Assembly: GCA_003566875.1 (NCBI GenBank)
Contig: PXBQ01000166.1
Coordinates: forward strand, 1 to 14,801
Direction of reading: 5' to 3'
From: Spirochaetaceae bacterium
GTDB taxonomy: Bacteria; Spirochaetota; Spirochaetia; DSM-27196; PXBQ01
Length of the DNA: 14,801 bases
Shown: positions 6,920-13,586 of the stretch, piece by piece
Position numbering within the stretch: position 1 is the first letter of the stretch
Layout: each line of letters opens with the position of its first letter
Position numbers and translations under genes: made by a program
Notes under the pieces: generated by a model
What the model was told of the DNA's origin: nothing
Database searches by the model: none
Seen by the model: only the letters and a program-made list of their open reading frames with translations

Positions 6920-7555
6920 CTAAAAGATATCGCGAATATCGGCGTGAGTAAAGCCTTTTCGTAGTAATCGTGCGCTCAACTCTTCCTGCGTCATCGAACG
7001 GGATCTTAGGATCTTGTCGGTCGCGCGGCGGAGCGCCCACGTTCGAACCTCCGGGTTGTCGGCGATAAACGACTCGACGGCGGACTCGGCTACGTCGGGA
7101 CTCACGCCACGCCTGACGAGCCCCGCCACCAGCGCGCGCGGCCCTTCGGCGGCACGCCGGACCCGCGCGTTCAGCCAGACCTCGCTGAAACGCGCGTCGT
7201 CAACGATCCCGTCGTGTTCCAGCTCATCGAGTACCACCCTGACGGTCTGCGCCGCGTACCCGCGAGCGCGAAGTTTGCTCGCAAGAGAATCGCGCGACTG
7301 CTCGGCGCGCCCGAGCAGAGCAAGAGCACGCTCGCGGCACGCGGGCGGCTCGACCTGAAGAACGTACGCGGGCAGATCTTCAGCGACGATCACACTCCCG
7401 ACCGAGAGTTCATCGTCGGAATGTGCAATCATAAAAAAAGAGGAACCATCCGAAAGGTGAACTTCACGTTCACCCCACGGCGTTCCTCTTTTCGTGATCC
7501 CAGTAACCGAAAGAGTATCGTTATCGTTTTGAGAACTGGAACTTTCGTCGTGCAC
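6920..7555 (-). CDS. recX: RecX family regulator of RecA
   Basis: RecX proteins bind RecA filaments and modulate recombination and SOS activity in the cytoplasm. The 211 residues include an N-terminal beta-rich segment (VTGITKRGTPWGEREVHL, 17-34), the family's first repeat (RALALLGRAEQSRDSLASKL, 76-95), then VLDELEHDGIVDDARFSEVW (108-127), and a final LSARLLRKGF near 193-202. The start is GTG 7555, which overlaps rpsI by 35 bp. There is no good Shine-Dalgarno and no other plausible start before the conserved N-terminal strand, so translation is probably coupled to rpsI. An intrinsic terminator-like hairpin lies within codons 22-41. Recognition as RecX rests on motif order. It is the third gene of the rplM-rpsI operon. 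Confidence 0.82.
   Translation of the reverse strand: MHDESSSSQNDNDTLSVTGITKRGTPWGEREVHLSDGSSFFMIAHSDDELSVGSVIVAEDLPAYVLQVEPPACRERALALLGRAEQSRDSLASKLRARGYAAQTVRVVLDELEHDGIVDDARFSEVWLNARVRRAAEGPRALVAGLVRRGVSPDVAESAVESFIADNPEVRTWALRRATDKILRSRSMTQEELSARLLRKGFTHADIRDIF
7433..7492 (-). terminator. intrinsic terminator of rplM-rpsI, embedded in the recX coding sequence
   Basis: On the minus strand an 11-bp perfect arm AAAAGAGGAAC (7492-7482) pairs with GTTCCTCTTTT (7446-7436). Inside it is a second perfect 7-bp stem GGTGAAC/GTTCACC (7474-7468 with 7462-7456) around a 5-nt loop. The 3' arm runs straight into a seven-T tract (7439-7433). It begins 28 nt after the rpsI stop, a normal terminator distance. 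Confidence 0.75.
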
Positions 7556-7913
7556 CGGGCTGGCCGTACTTCTTCCGCTCGACCATCCGTGGGTCCCGCG
7601 TCATGAATCCGTTAGCACGAAGCGTAGTCAGGTTTGCATCGTCATGGGCGACGAGCGCGCGTGAGATGCCGTGCCGGATCGCTCCCGCCTGCCCCGTCAA
7701 TCCACCGCCGACGACGTTCACTTTGACATCGTACCGCTCGTCGTTGTCGGTAACGCTAAGCGGCTGTCGCAACACGTAGACGTGCTCTTTGCTGCCGAAG
7801 TACTCTTCGACGTTGCGCCCGTTCACGGTGATAGTACCTTTTCCGAGCGACAGATAAACTCGCGCGACCGAAGTCTTGCGACGGCCCGTTCCATACCCTA
7901 CGTAATCAGCCAC
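7521..7913 (-). CDS. rpsI: 30S ribosomal protein S9 (uS9)
   Basis: The 130-residue protein is complete. It has GTGRRKTSVARVYL near the N-terminus, LRQPL, GGGLTGQAGAIRHGISRAL in the middle, and the conserved C-terminal tail ending RRKFQFSKR, which reaches the P site in the ribosome. The start is GTG 7913, with a strong GGAGGA Shine-Dalgarno formed by the last codons and stop of rplM. Only 3 nt separate the genes, so translation is coupled. Confidence 0.97.
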   Translation of the reverse strand: MADYVGYGTGRRKTSVARVYLSLGKGTITVNGRNVEEYFGSKEHVYVLRQPLSVTDNDERYDVKVNVVGGGLTGQAGAIRHGISRALVAHDDANLTTLRANGFMTRDPRMVERKKYGQPGARRKFQFSKR

Positions 7914-7916
7914 AGT

Positions 7917-8363
7917 CTATTCCTCCGCACTCGTCGGCAGCTCGATCTTCTCCGGTTTTTGCGCTTCATGCGGGTGTTCCGGGCCGACGTATACTTTCAT
8001 GTTTGTAAACAACTTTCTTCCCATTCGGTTCTTCGGGAGCATTCCACGGACGGCGTGCTCAACCGGAAACGCGGCGTTCTTTTTGAGCGCCTTCGCAAAC
8101 GGCGTTGCGGTGATTCCACCCGGGTATCCGCTGTGCCGGTAATACGTCTTTCCGGATCTCTTGCGCCCCGTCACGGCGATTTTTTCGGCGTTCACGACGA
8201 TGACGTAATCGCCGAGTTCCTGATACGGGGTGAACTCCGGCTTATGCTTACCGCGAAGAAGAGTCGCGACCTGCACTGCAAGCTTTCCAAGAACGACGCC
8301 GTCGGCGTCAATCACGTACCATTTCCTCTCGACATCTTGTGGTTTTACTACTAGTGTTTTCAT
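7917..8363 (-). CDS. rplM: 50S ribosomal protein L13 (uL13)
   Basis: The 148-residue protein is complete, with WYVIDADGVVLGKLAVQVA near 15-33, GDYVIVVNAEKIAVTGRK near 51-68, YYRHSGYPGG, and the late motif AVRGMLPKNRMGRKLFTNMKVY. I chose ATG 8363 (MKTLVV), which fits the family length. The frame extends 21 codons further up with no family support. The ribosome binding site is poor (GGA about 7 nt upstream), so translation could be regulated. It is the first gene of the rplM-rpsI operon, the usual bacterial pairing. In E. coli L13 represses this operon by binding the mRNA leader; whether that happens here is unknown. Confidence 0.97.
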   Translation of the reverse strand: MKTLVVKPQDVERKWYVIDADGVVLGKLAVQVATLLRGKHKPEFTPYQELGDYVIVVNAEKIAVTGRKRSGKTYYRHSGYPGGITATPFAKALKKNAAFPVEHAVRGMLPKNRMGRKLFTNMKVYVGPEHPHEAQKPEKIELPTSAEE

Positions 8364-8494
8364 TCCATTATCCAAATCTATTCTAGGCACCGCGAAAAAC
8401 CGCGAGGCAGGCGGTGATCTTTCCACGGCACGGGAAAAAAGTCAAGACCGCCCGGATGCCAATCTGCCGGCATCCGCTGTTCCCGCGGTTTCTT
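8364..8494 (-). other. rplM leader / intergenic region with hairpins
   Basis: This 131-bp gap holds no gene. On the minus strand it contains an 8-bp inverted repeat (8453-8476), a possible -35 TTGACT (8445-8440) with only a weak AAAGAT 17 nt on, and a short stem ACCGC/GCGGT (8415-8399) that runs into TTTTT. There is also an isolated TAGAAT (8385-8380) without a -35. These could be the terminator of the upstream small gene plus the rplM promoter and leader, but no arrangement is compelling. Confidence 0.35.
8453..8476. repeat. 8-bp inverted repeat downstream of the small membrane protein gene
   Basis: CGGATGCC (8453-8460) and GGCATCCG (8469-8476) are perfect inverse copies around an 8-nt loop, 19 nt after the stop of the two-helix protein gene. 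Neither strand has a T-tract immediately after it, so it is not a standard intrinsic terminator. Confidence 0.6.
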
Positions 8495-8728
8495 TTACTT
8501 CTCGCCCTCGGCCTTCTCTTCGGCTTCTTCCTTCTTCGCCTCGATCTTGTCCTTGATGTCCGCGATGCCGATGAACACGGCGATCAAACCGATGAACGCC
8601 GCGATGAGCGGAACCCCACCTTTCAGGAAATCGACGACGTACGCACCCCAACCCAACGACCAGTCGACCGGGAGTACAGAGTAGACGGCGAACAAGACGA
8701 AAACGATCCCAACCAACAATGCAACCAT
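8495..8728 (-). CDS. small two-helix membrane protein with charged C-terminal tail, unknown function
   Basis: The 77-residue protein has hydrophobic segments at about 2-20 (VALLVGIVFVLFAVYSVLP) and 38-57 (GVPLIAAFIGLIAVFIGIAD). A Lys/Glu-rich tail at 58-77 (KDKIEAKKEEAEEKAEGEK) is probably an exposed helix. The start at 8728 is supported by GGAGGA at 8738-8733. The frame stays open 25 codons upstream, but those codons are polar, unlike a membrane protein start, and lack a better site. I do not recognise a named family. Two helices and a charged tail suggest a scaffold or accessory membrane protein, which is inference only. It probably has its own promoter at 8813-8840. Confidence 0.75.
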   Translation of the reverse strand: MVALLVGIVFVLFAVYSVLPVDWSLGWGAYVVDFLKGGVPLIAAFIGLIAVFIGIADIKDKIEAKKEEAEEKAEGEK

Positions 8729-8812
8729 ACAGTCCTCCACATTCTCCGATTTAACGACCACCGTGCGACAAACGCCCACTCTCCGTGATTCTGCGCGAGG
8801 CATTTTCCAGAT

Positions 8813-8840
8813 AGATTAGCGATTTTCAGCGCGTTGTCAA
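8813..8840 (-). promoter_or_regulatory. possible promoter of the small membrane protein gene
   Basis: A consensus -35 TTGACA (8840-8835) starts 6 bp after the stop of the upstream three-helix gene. The best -10 is TAATCT (8818-8813) after a 16-nt spacer, which is a weak match. It would give a leader of about 80 nt. Confidence 0.45.
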
Positions 8841-8846
8841 CTCCCG

Positions 8847-9146
8847 TTACCGAGACCTTCTTCGGAGTATCACGATAAGAAACCCGACCGCGATAAACGC
8901 TGTCGGGAAGACGGTCAACAGTACCTCAAAAACCGGTATCCCGGCAATAGATATTGGGGCGATACGAACGATTCCAAAGGCCTCGAGTGTCGTAAGAACC
9001 GCTTCGCCGTACGCCACGATAGTCCCGAGGATCACGAAAACCCACGCGGTGTCGCGCGTTCGCGCCCATAAAAGAATCGCGAGAAACGTCGCGACAGCGC
9101 CGACGCCGAGTCGAGCGAGTATAACGACCGCCTCTTCGTACGGCAT
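8847..9146 (-). CDS. small three-helix membrane protein, unknown function
   Basis: The 99-residue protein has three hydrophobic segments at about 6-28, 33-60 and 70-94. The loops carry a few charges (WARTRDTAW), and the C-terminus RRRSR is positively charged and so probably cytoplasmic. I do not recognise the family. The ATG at 9146-9144 shares its A with the TAA of the preceding gene (TAATG) and has GGGGAGGA just upstream, so it is translationally coupled to the aminotransferase-like protein and is probably made in step with it. A longer upstream open frame in this register runs through the repeat array of the neighbouring gene and is not coding. Confidence 0.75.
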   Translation of the reverse strand: MPYEEAVVILARLGVGAVATFLAILLWARTRDTAWVFVILGTIVAYGEAVLTTLEAFGIVRIAPISIAGIPVFEVLLTVFPTAFIAVGFLIVILRRRSR

Positions 9147-10021
9147 TACCGTTCCTCCCCGGTTGTGTTCGGACCTTTTTTTTGTCCTGACACCGCGGCC
9201 GCGTACGCGTCGCGTTCTGCGCGGGTCGCCTCGGACGCCGCGCATGACGGTCTCGGATACCGCGGGTTTATAAGGATACCCGATTCCAGACACCGTGTGA
9301 ACACGGCTGCGTACGCCTCGGAAGAGCACACCGGGCAGAGGTACGGACCCTGCTGCCGAAACACGGTTTTGACGGCGGGCCACTCGATCTCGATCGGGGC
9401 TAACGTCGCAAAAACCGAGAGCGAGTGCCGCAAACCCGCGAGAAACGGCGGCGGGGCGTTGTCGCCGACCGGCAGTTCGGTCTGCGACACGACGAGTTGT
9501 GGTGCGAACGCACCCGGGAACGGAAGAAGCGGCAGCGCGATCTCGGCCCGAGCCGGTCGCTCGAGAAACGGGCGGATAATCCACACGCACGCAAGGTCGC
9601 GTGCTGGGTCGCACGCAAGGTCGCGTGCTGGGTCGCACGCAAGGTCGCGTGCTGTGGCGCACGCAAGGTCGCGTGCTGGGTCGCACGCAAGGTCGCGTGC
9701 GGGGTCGCTTAGGTCATCGTACGAGACGGGACGTCCCCGAGTTGCGGCGATCGCGTCGAGAGCGTCCGGCATCGTCGGATACACCGCCGCGTATCGGTAC
9801 TCGGGGAAAACCCGCTGCGCGGCTCGAAGCACCGAGTCCGTGAAACGGCTCGGATACGAGACCAGGAGCCCTTTCTCAAACGAGTTTTTGATGTGACGCG
9901 TCAACGTCCCGGGCCGATGACCGAGAATCGCGCGTCCGTCGTCGGCGTGAAGATCGAGGTACCGACGACCGGTTTTGTCATAGAGGTACCTGCCGCGCGC
10001 GCGTGTGAACCGTGGGATCAT
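9146..10021 (-). CDS. degenerate class-III-aminotransferase-like protein with octapeptide repeats
   Basis: The 291-residue protein begins like fold-type I class III aminotransferases (FTRARGRYLYDKTGRRYLDL, then DDGRAILGHRPG). It ends with a stretch like their C-terminal end (CLESGILINPRYPRP). The usual middle, including the PLP-binding lysine and the cofactor Asp motif, is not visible, and the chain is well short of the usual 400-plus residues. It is therefore probably not a working aminotransferase. Residues 106-145 are five DPARDLAC-type octapeptides from a 24-bp tandem repeat. CPVC at 229-232 could be a metal or redox pair. ATG 10021 has GAGGAGAGG 9 nt upstream, better than the GTG at 10045 that overlaps the helicase gene. 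The next gene overlaps by one base. Confidence 0.65.
   Translation of the reverse strand: MIPRFTRARGRYLYDKTGRRYLDLHADDGRAILGHRPGTLTRHIKNSFEKGLLVSYPSRFTDSVLRAAQRVFPEYRYAAVYPTMPDALDAIAATRGRPVSYDDLSDPARDLACDPARDLACATARDLACDPARDLACDPARDLACVWIIRPFLERPARAEIALPLLPFPGAFAPQLVVSQTELPVGDNAPPPFLAGLRHSLSVFATLAPIEIEWPAVKTVFRQQGPYLCPVCSSEAYAAVFTRCLESGILINPRYPRPSCAASEATRAERDAYAAAVSGQKKGPNTTGEER
9587..9706 (-). repeat. five tandem 24-bp repeats within a coding sequence
   Basis: Five units start at 9587, 9611, 9635, 9659 and 9683. Units 1, 2 and 4 are identical. Unit 3 differs at three bases near its end (changing DP to AT), and unit 5 differs at one silent base. Each unit encodes DPARDLAC on the minus strand. 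Each also contains the inverted repeat GCACGC-N6-GCGTGC, so every copy can form a small hairpin. A decayed partial copy may follow at about 9707-9716. Confidence 0.95.
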
Positions 10022-10030
10022 CGCGATCAA

Positions 10031-10039
10031 CCTCTCCTC
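10031..10039 (-). promoter_or_regulatory. ribosome binding site deciding the aminotransferase-like start
   Basis: GAGGAGAGG on the minus strand overlaps the helicase stop codon and sits 9 nt before ATG 10021, favouring that start over GTG 10045. Confidence 0.55.
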
Positions 10040-12194
10040 ACTCACTCGGCATCACCTTCTCGAGCCGCGCGTACTTCTCGAGGAAGCGCGCGTCACGACC
10101 GGACTCGAAACGTACGACGAACACGCGCTCGCCGCGCGTGAACTCGGTCGAGACGACGACGCCGGTACCGTACTCGTCGTGGTACACGTACGTCCCCGGA
10201 GGAAACTCACCGTGCTCGGCTGCCGGGGCGCGCTGCGGTGCGAATCCGGTCGGACGCGAAGAGTACAACCCGCGCGCGGGTCCGCTCGTGCCGTCAAGAG
10301 TTATCCGTTCCGACGGAATCTCGCGGAGGAATCGCGACGGCGTACACTCCAGCGTCATTCCACGAACGCGCCGAAAACGACACGTCGTCAGGAACAGTTC
10401 GTTGCGCGCGCGCGTGATCGCGACGTACAGAACCCGGCGCTCTTCCTCGATGTCGTCCTCGGTGCCCTCCGCCCGGGGAAAGAGCCCGTCCTCGAGGCCC
10501 GTAACGATCACTCGATCGAACTCGAGTCCTTTCGTGTTGTGCATCGTAATCAGCGTTACGAGTGGTATTTCGGCTTTGGCTGCTTCGTCCGTGTCGGGGT
10601 CGACGGTCCGACTCGCGTCGAGCTCGATAGTCTCGAGAAATTCGACGAGACCGTCGGCCGTCGCGGGGTAGATCGCGGCGGCGTTGATCAACTCGTCGAG
10701 ATTCGCGCGTCGTTGCGTCCCGGCGACCTCGTCCTGTTGCTCGTGAAAGGTCGCGAGCCCCGACTCGGTGATCGCCGCTTCAAGCGTCGCCGAGAGCGAT
10801 CCGGATCCGAACGTCGCACGAGCCGCCGCGACCGCGCCGAGGAACGTCTTCACGCCGTCGCGCGCGCGGCGCGATGCGGTATAGCCGCCCTCGGCGGCCG
10901 CAGCGAGAATGTCGCCGTCGTACGCGTGTGACTCCGACACGATCGCGTCTATCGTCGCGGGGCCGACGCCGCGCGTCGGTTTGTTCACGACTCGCCGGAA
11001 CGCCACTTCGTCGCGTGGGTTCGCGATCGTCTTCAGAACCCCGAGCGCATCCTTGACCTCTTCTCGTTCGTAGAATCGAACCGAACCGACGATACGGTAC
11101 GGGATCCCGGCCTTCAGAAACTCGGTCTCAAAGAGGCGGCTCTGCGCGTTTGTCCGGTACAGGATCGCGGTCTGCGTGTCGTTCCTGGATCGGATGAGAT
11201 TCTTGCAGTACTCGACCTCGTCGTTCTGATCGTACAGCACCGCGAGGCGCGGAAGTGGCCCATCGGGACGACGGGTCCAGAGTGTCTTTCCGAGACGGCC
11301 TTCGTTGTTCCTAACGACGTCGGAAGCGAGACCGAGAATCGCGCCCGACGACCGGTAGTTCTCTTCGAGCCGGACGACCGTCGTCCCTGGGAATACTTCC
11401 GGAAAGGAGAGAATGTTCCGAACCTCTGCACCGCGAAAACGATAGATTGACTGATCGTCGTCGCCGACCACGCAGAGATACGTCTCTTCGCCCACGAGCT
11501 CCCGAAGAAGCAGGTACTGCGCGACGTTCGAATCCTGATACTCGTCGACGAGAACCGCGCGGTACCGCGACTGGATTCGGGCCTTGATCTCCGGATTCTC
11601 ACGCAAGAGTCTGATCGGCAGCAGAATCAGGTCACCAAAATCGACGTTACCGATCTCGCGCAACCGTTTCTCGTACGCGCGGTATCGTTCGGCAAACTCC
11701 GGGTCGGGCGATACGGCGCTCAGGTCGTCGGCGGGAGAGAGTCCGTAATCCTTCGCGCGCGAAATTTTCGTCGCTAGCCGTCCGAGACTCGAGCGGTTTT
11801 CGTTCGGGTAGATCGTGCGCAGAAGTGTTACGACGTCATCGTCGTCGTAGATCGTGAAACCCGGTGAGATTCCGACGTGAGAGGCGTTTCTCCGCAGTAG
11901 CCACGCGCCGAAAGAGTGAAACGTCCGGACCATCGCGTCGGCGGCGGCGGGGACGATCCCCGCCGCGCGTTCGCGCATCTCCGCGGCGGCACGATTCGTG
12001 AACGTCACCGCCAGGATTGAGTACGGAGTGTAGCGAAGCTCGTCGATCAGGTACGCGATCTTCACGGTGATCACGCGCGTCTTGCCGCTACCGGCGCCCG
12101 CGAGAATCAGCAGAGCCCCCCCCGAGTGCGTCACCGCTTCGTACTGCGGGTCGTTGAGGTCGAGCAGATACTCGCGACGGTCTGCCTCTCTCAC
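10038..12194 (-). CDS. UvrD/PcrA-family superfamily 1 DNA helicase
   Basis: This ATP-dependent 3'-5' DNA helicase is of the kind used in repair, replication restart and removal of RecA. The 718 residues show the full motif set: LNDPQYEAVTHSGG (13-26, Q motif), Walker A AGAGSGKT (32-39), TFTNRAAAEM (motif Ia), VDEYQDSN (216-223, Walker B), VVGDDDQSIYRFRGA (242-256), LEENYRSS (motif IV), ITMHNTKGLEFDRVI (motif V) and VLYVAITRAR (motif VI). A C-terminal segment, GTYVYHDEYGTGVVV with FVVRFESG, resembles the Tudor-like end of PcrA, so PcrA is the closer name, though UvrD cannot be excluded. GTG 12194 overlaps the rimO stop as GTGA, a coupled junction. The aminotransferase-like gene follows after 16 nt. 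Confidence 0.93.
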   Translation of the reverse strand: MREADRREYLLDLNDPQYEAVTHSGGALLILAGAGSGKTRVITVKIAYLIDELRYTPYSILAVTFTNRAAAEMRERAAGIVPAAADAMVRTFHSFGAWLLRRNASHVGISPGFTIYDDDDVVTLLRTIYPNENRSSLGRLATKISRAKDYGLSPADDLSAVSPDPEFAERYRAYEKRLREIGNVDFGDLILLPIRLLRENPEIKARIQSRYRAVLVDEYQDSNVAQYLLLRELVGEETYLCVVGDDDQSIYRFRGAEVRNILSFPEVFPGTTVVRLEENYRSSGAILGLASDVVRNNEGRLGKTLWTRRPDGPLPRLAVLYDQNDEVEYCKNLIRSRNDTQTAILYRTNAQSRLFETEFLKAGIPYRIVGSVRFYEREEVKDALGVLKTIANPRDEVAFRRVVNKPTRGVGPATIDAIVSESHAYDGDILAAAAEGGYTASRRARDGVKTFLGAVAAARATFGSGSLSATLEAAITESGLATFHEQQDEVAGTQRRANLDELINAAAIYPATADGLVEFLETIELDASRTVDPDTDEAAKAEIPLVTLITMHNTKGLEFDRVIVTGLEDGLFPRAEGTEDDIEEERRVLYVAITRARNELFLTTCRFRRVRGMTLECTPSRFLREIPSERITLDGTSGPARGLYSSRPTGFAPQRAPAAEHGEFPPGTYVYHDEYGTGVVVSTEFTRGERVFVVRFESGRDARFLEKYARLEKVMPSE

Positions 12195-13582
12195 GACGCC
12201 TCCCGAGTGAGCAGCGCGGCCTCGAAATCAACGCCGGTCCGGCGGATGATGCGCGCGCGCACGACACTCCCGGGCCGCGGGCACTCGCCTGCGTAGCGCA
12301 GCACAACCGCACCGTCGACCTCCGGTGCGTGCATGAATCCGCGCCCGAGAACGATCGACTCGCCGATCACCGGCTCCTCGACGAGCACATCGATCTCGCG
12401 ACCGACAAACCGGCCGAGCCGTTCACCGACGATCTCGGTCTGAAGGTTCTCGAGCTCGATGCGGCGCTGTTTCGCCACGCGCTTCGCGACGCGACTGCGT
12501 CCGCGCGACGCGCGGTACGCCGGGGTGCCTTCCTCGGACGAGTACTCAAAGACACCGAGCCACTCCACGCGCGCCTCGGCGACGAACTCGCGCAACTCAG
12601 CAAAAGCTTCGTCGTCCTCGCCGGGAAACCCGACGATCAGGCTCGTGCGCACGACCGCATCCGGGAGTTCGCCGCGTATCCACCGAATCAACTCCGTATG
12701 CGACTTACGGTCTCCGGGGCGTCCCATCGAACGCAAAACACGCGTCGACGCGTGTTGAATCGGGATGTCGAAGTACGGCACGACACGATCGTCGTCGTGC
12801 ATCACCCGGATGAGTTCCTTTGGAAAGCGCTCGGGATAGACGTACAACGGTCGTATCCAGAACTCACCGGGAATTTCGAGAAGCCGCCGGATCAGCGAGA
12901 CGATCTCGCGCCCGTCGCGTTTATCGCGCCCGTACGATCCGAGATCCTGCGCGATCAGGTTAATCTCTTTGATGCCGCGAGAGACAAAGAGCCGCGCCTC
13001 GGCGACGATTACATCGGGATCCCGGCTCCGCAGTCGCCCCCGAATAAGAGGGATCGCGCAGAACGCACAAGAGTTGTCGCACCCGTCGGCGACCTTGATG
13101 TACACGCTTCCCGCCGGCGACAACAATCGTCGCCGGTCGCCGACAACCTCGGACGTCACCGCCTGTTCACTCGCCTCGACTCCTGCAACGGGCGGCGCGA
13201 CTGACACGGGATTTCGTTGATTGGCCGCGATCAGGTCGAGAAACGCGCCGATTCCGCCAAGATCCCGGTTGCCGAACACGCCGTCGAGTTCGGGCATCTG
13301 CTGAGCGAGATCGTCCGCGTATCGCTGCGACAGGCATCCGGCCATCACGATGGTTCTCCCGGGGTAGGCGGTTCGAAATCCGAACGCGGTGTCGATCGAC
13401 TCCTTCTTAGCTGGTGCGATAAAACCACACGAGTTGACGATTATGACGTCGGCCTCGTCCGACGGTGACTCGCGCCATCCGTCGGCGACGAGCGAAGAGA
13501 TCATCGTTTCCGAATCAACCTGGTTTTTTGCGCATCCGAGGCTCTCGATGTGGAAACTGCGCTGCGAACTCGTGCGGGACAC
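12191..13582 (-). CDS. rimO: ribosomal protein S12 methylthiotransferase RimO
   Basis: RimO is a radical-SAM enzyme with two iron-sulfur clusters that adds a methylthio group to a conserved aspartate of ribosomal protein S12. The 463 residues contain the N-terminal UPF0004 domain with its three cluster cysteines (Cys17 in LGCAKNQVDSE, Cys52 in NSCGF, Cys83 in AGCLSQRY). The radical-SAM motif CDNSCAFC follows at Cys168, Cys172 and Cys175, then IPLIRGRLRSR and IVGFPGEDDEAF. The C-terminus (about 400-463) fits a TRAM domain. LGCAKNQVDSE and the IPLIRG context favour RimO over MiaB. The start is GTG 13582, 4 nt after the RodZ-like stop and with no clear Shine-Dalgarno, so it depends on coupling. 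Confidence 0.93.
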   Translation of the reverse strand: MSRTSSQRSFHIESLGCAKNQVDSETMISSLVADGWRESPSDEADVIIVNSCGFIAPAKKESIDTAFGFRTAYPGRTIVMAGCLSQRYADDLAQQMPELDGVFGNRDLGGIGAFLDLIAANQRNPVSVAPPVAGVEASEQAVTSEVVGDRRRLLSPAGSVYIKVADGCDNSCAFCAIPLIRGRLRSRDPDVIVAEARLFVSRGIKEINLIAQDLGSYGRDKRDGREIVSLIRRLLEIPGEFWIRPLYVYPERFPKELIRVMHDDDRVVPYFDIPIQHASTRVLRSMGRPGDRKSHTELIRWIRGELPDAVVRTSLIVGFPGEDDEAFAELREFVAEARVEWLGVFEYSSEEGTPAYRASRGRSRVAKRVAKQRRIELENLQTEIVGERLGRFVGREIDVLVEEPVIGESIVLGRGFMHAPEVDGAVVLRYAGECPRPGSVVRARIIRRTGVDFEAALLTREAS

Positions 13583-13586
13583 GGCG

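Noticed and set aside
7433..7435. Internal ATG of recX just after the T-tract (codon 42) as the true start
   Set aside because: There is no ribosome binding site before it, and it would remove the N-terminal strands that fit the RecX family.
9587..9706. CRISPR-like array of short palindromic repeats
   Set aside because: The 24-bp units are contiguous with no spacers, are in frame within a gene, and no cas genes are present.
10005..10931. Plus-strand open frame of 308 codons opposite the helicase
   Set aside because: Its composition is that of an antisense shadow, and the helicase motifs on the other strand are unambiguous.
12329..13204. Plus-strand open frame of 291 codons opposite rimO
   Set aside because: It lies wholly inside rimO on the other strand, has no motif and no ribosome binding site.
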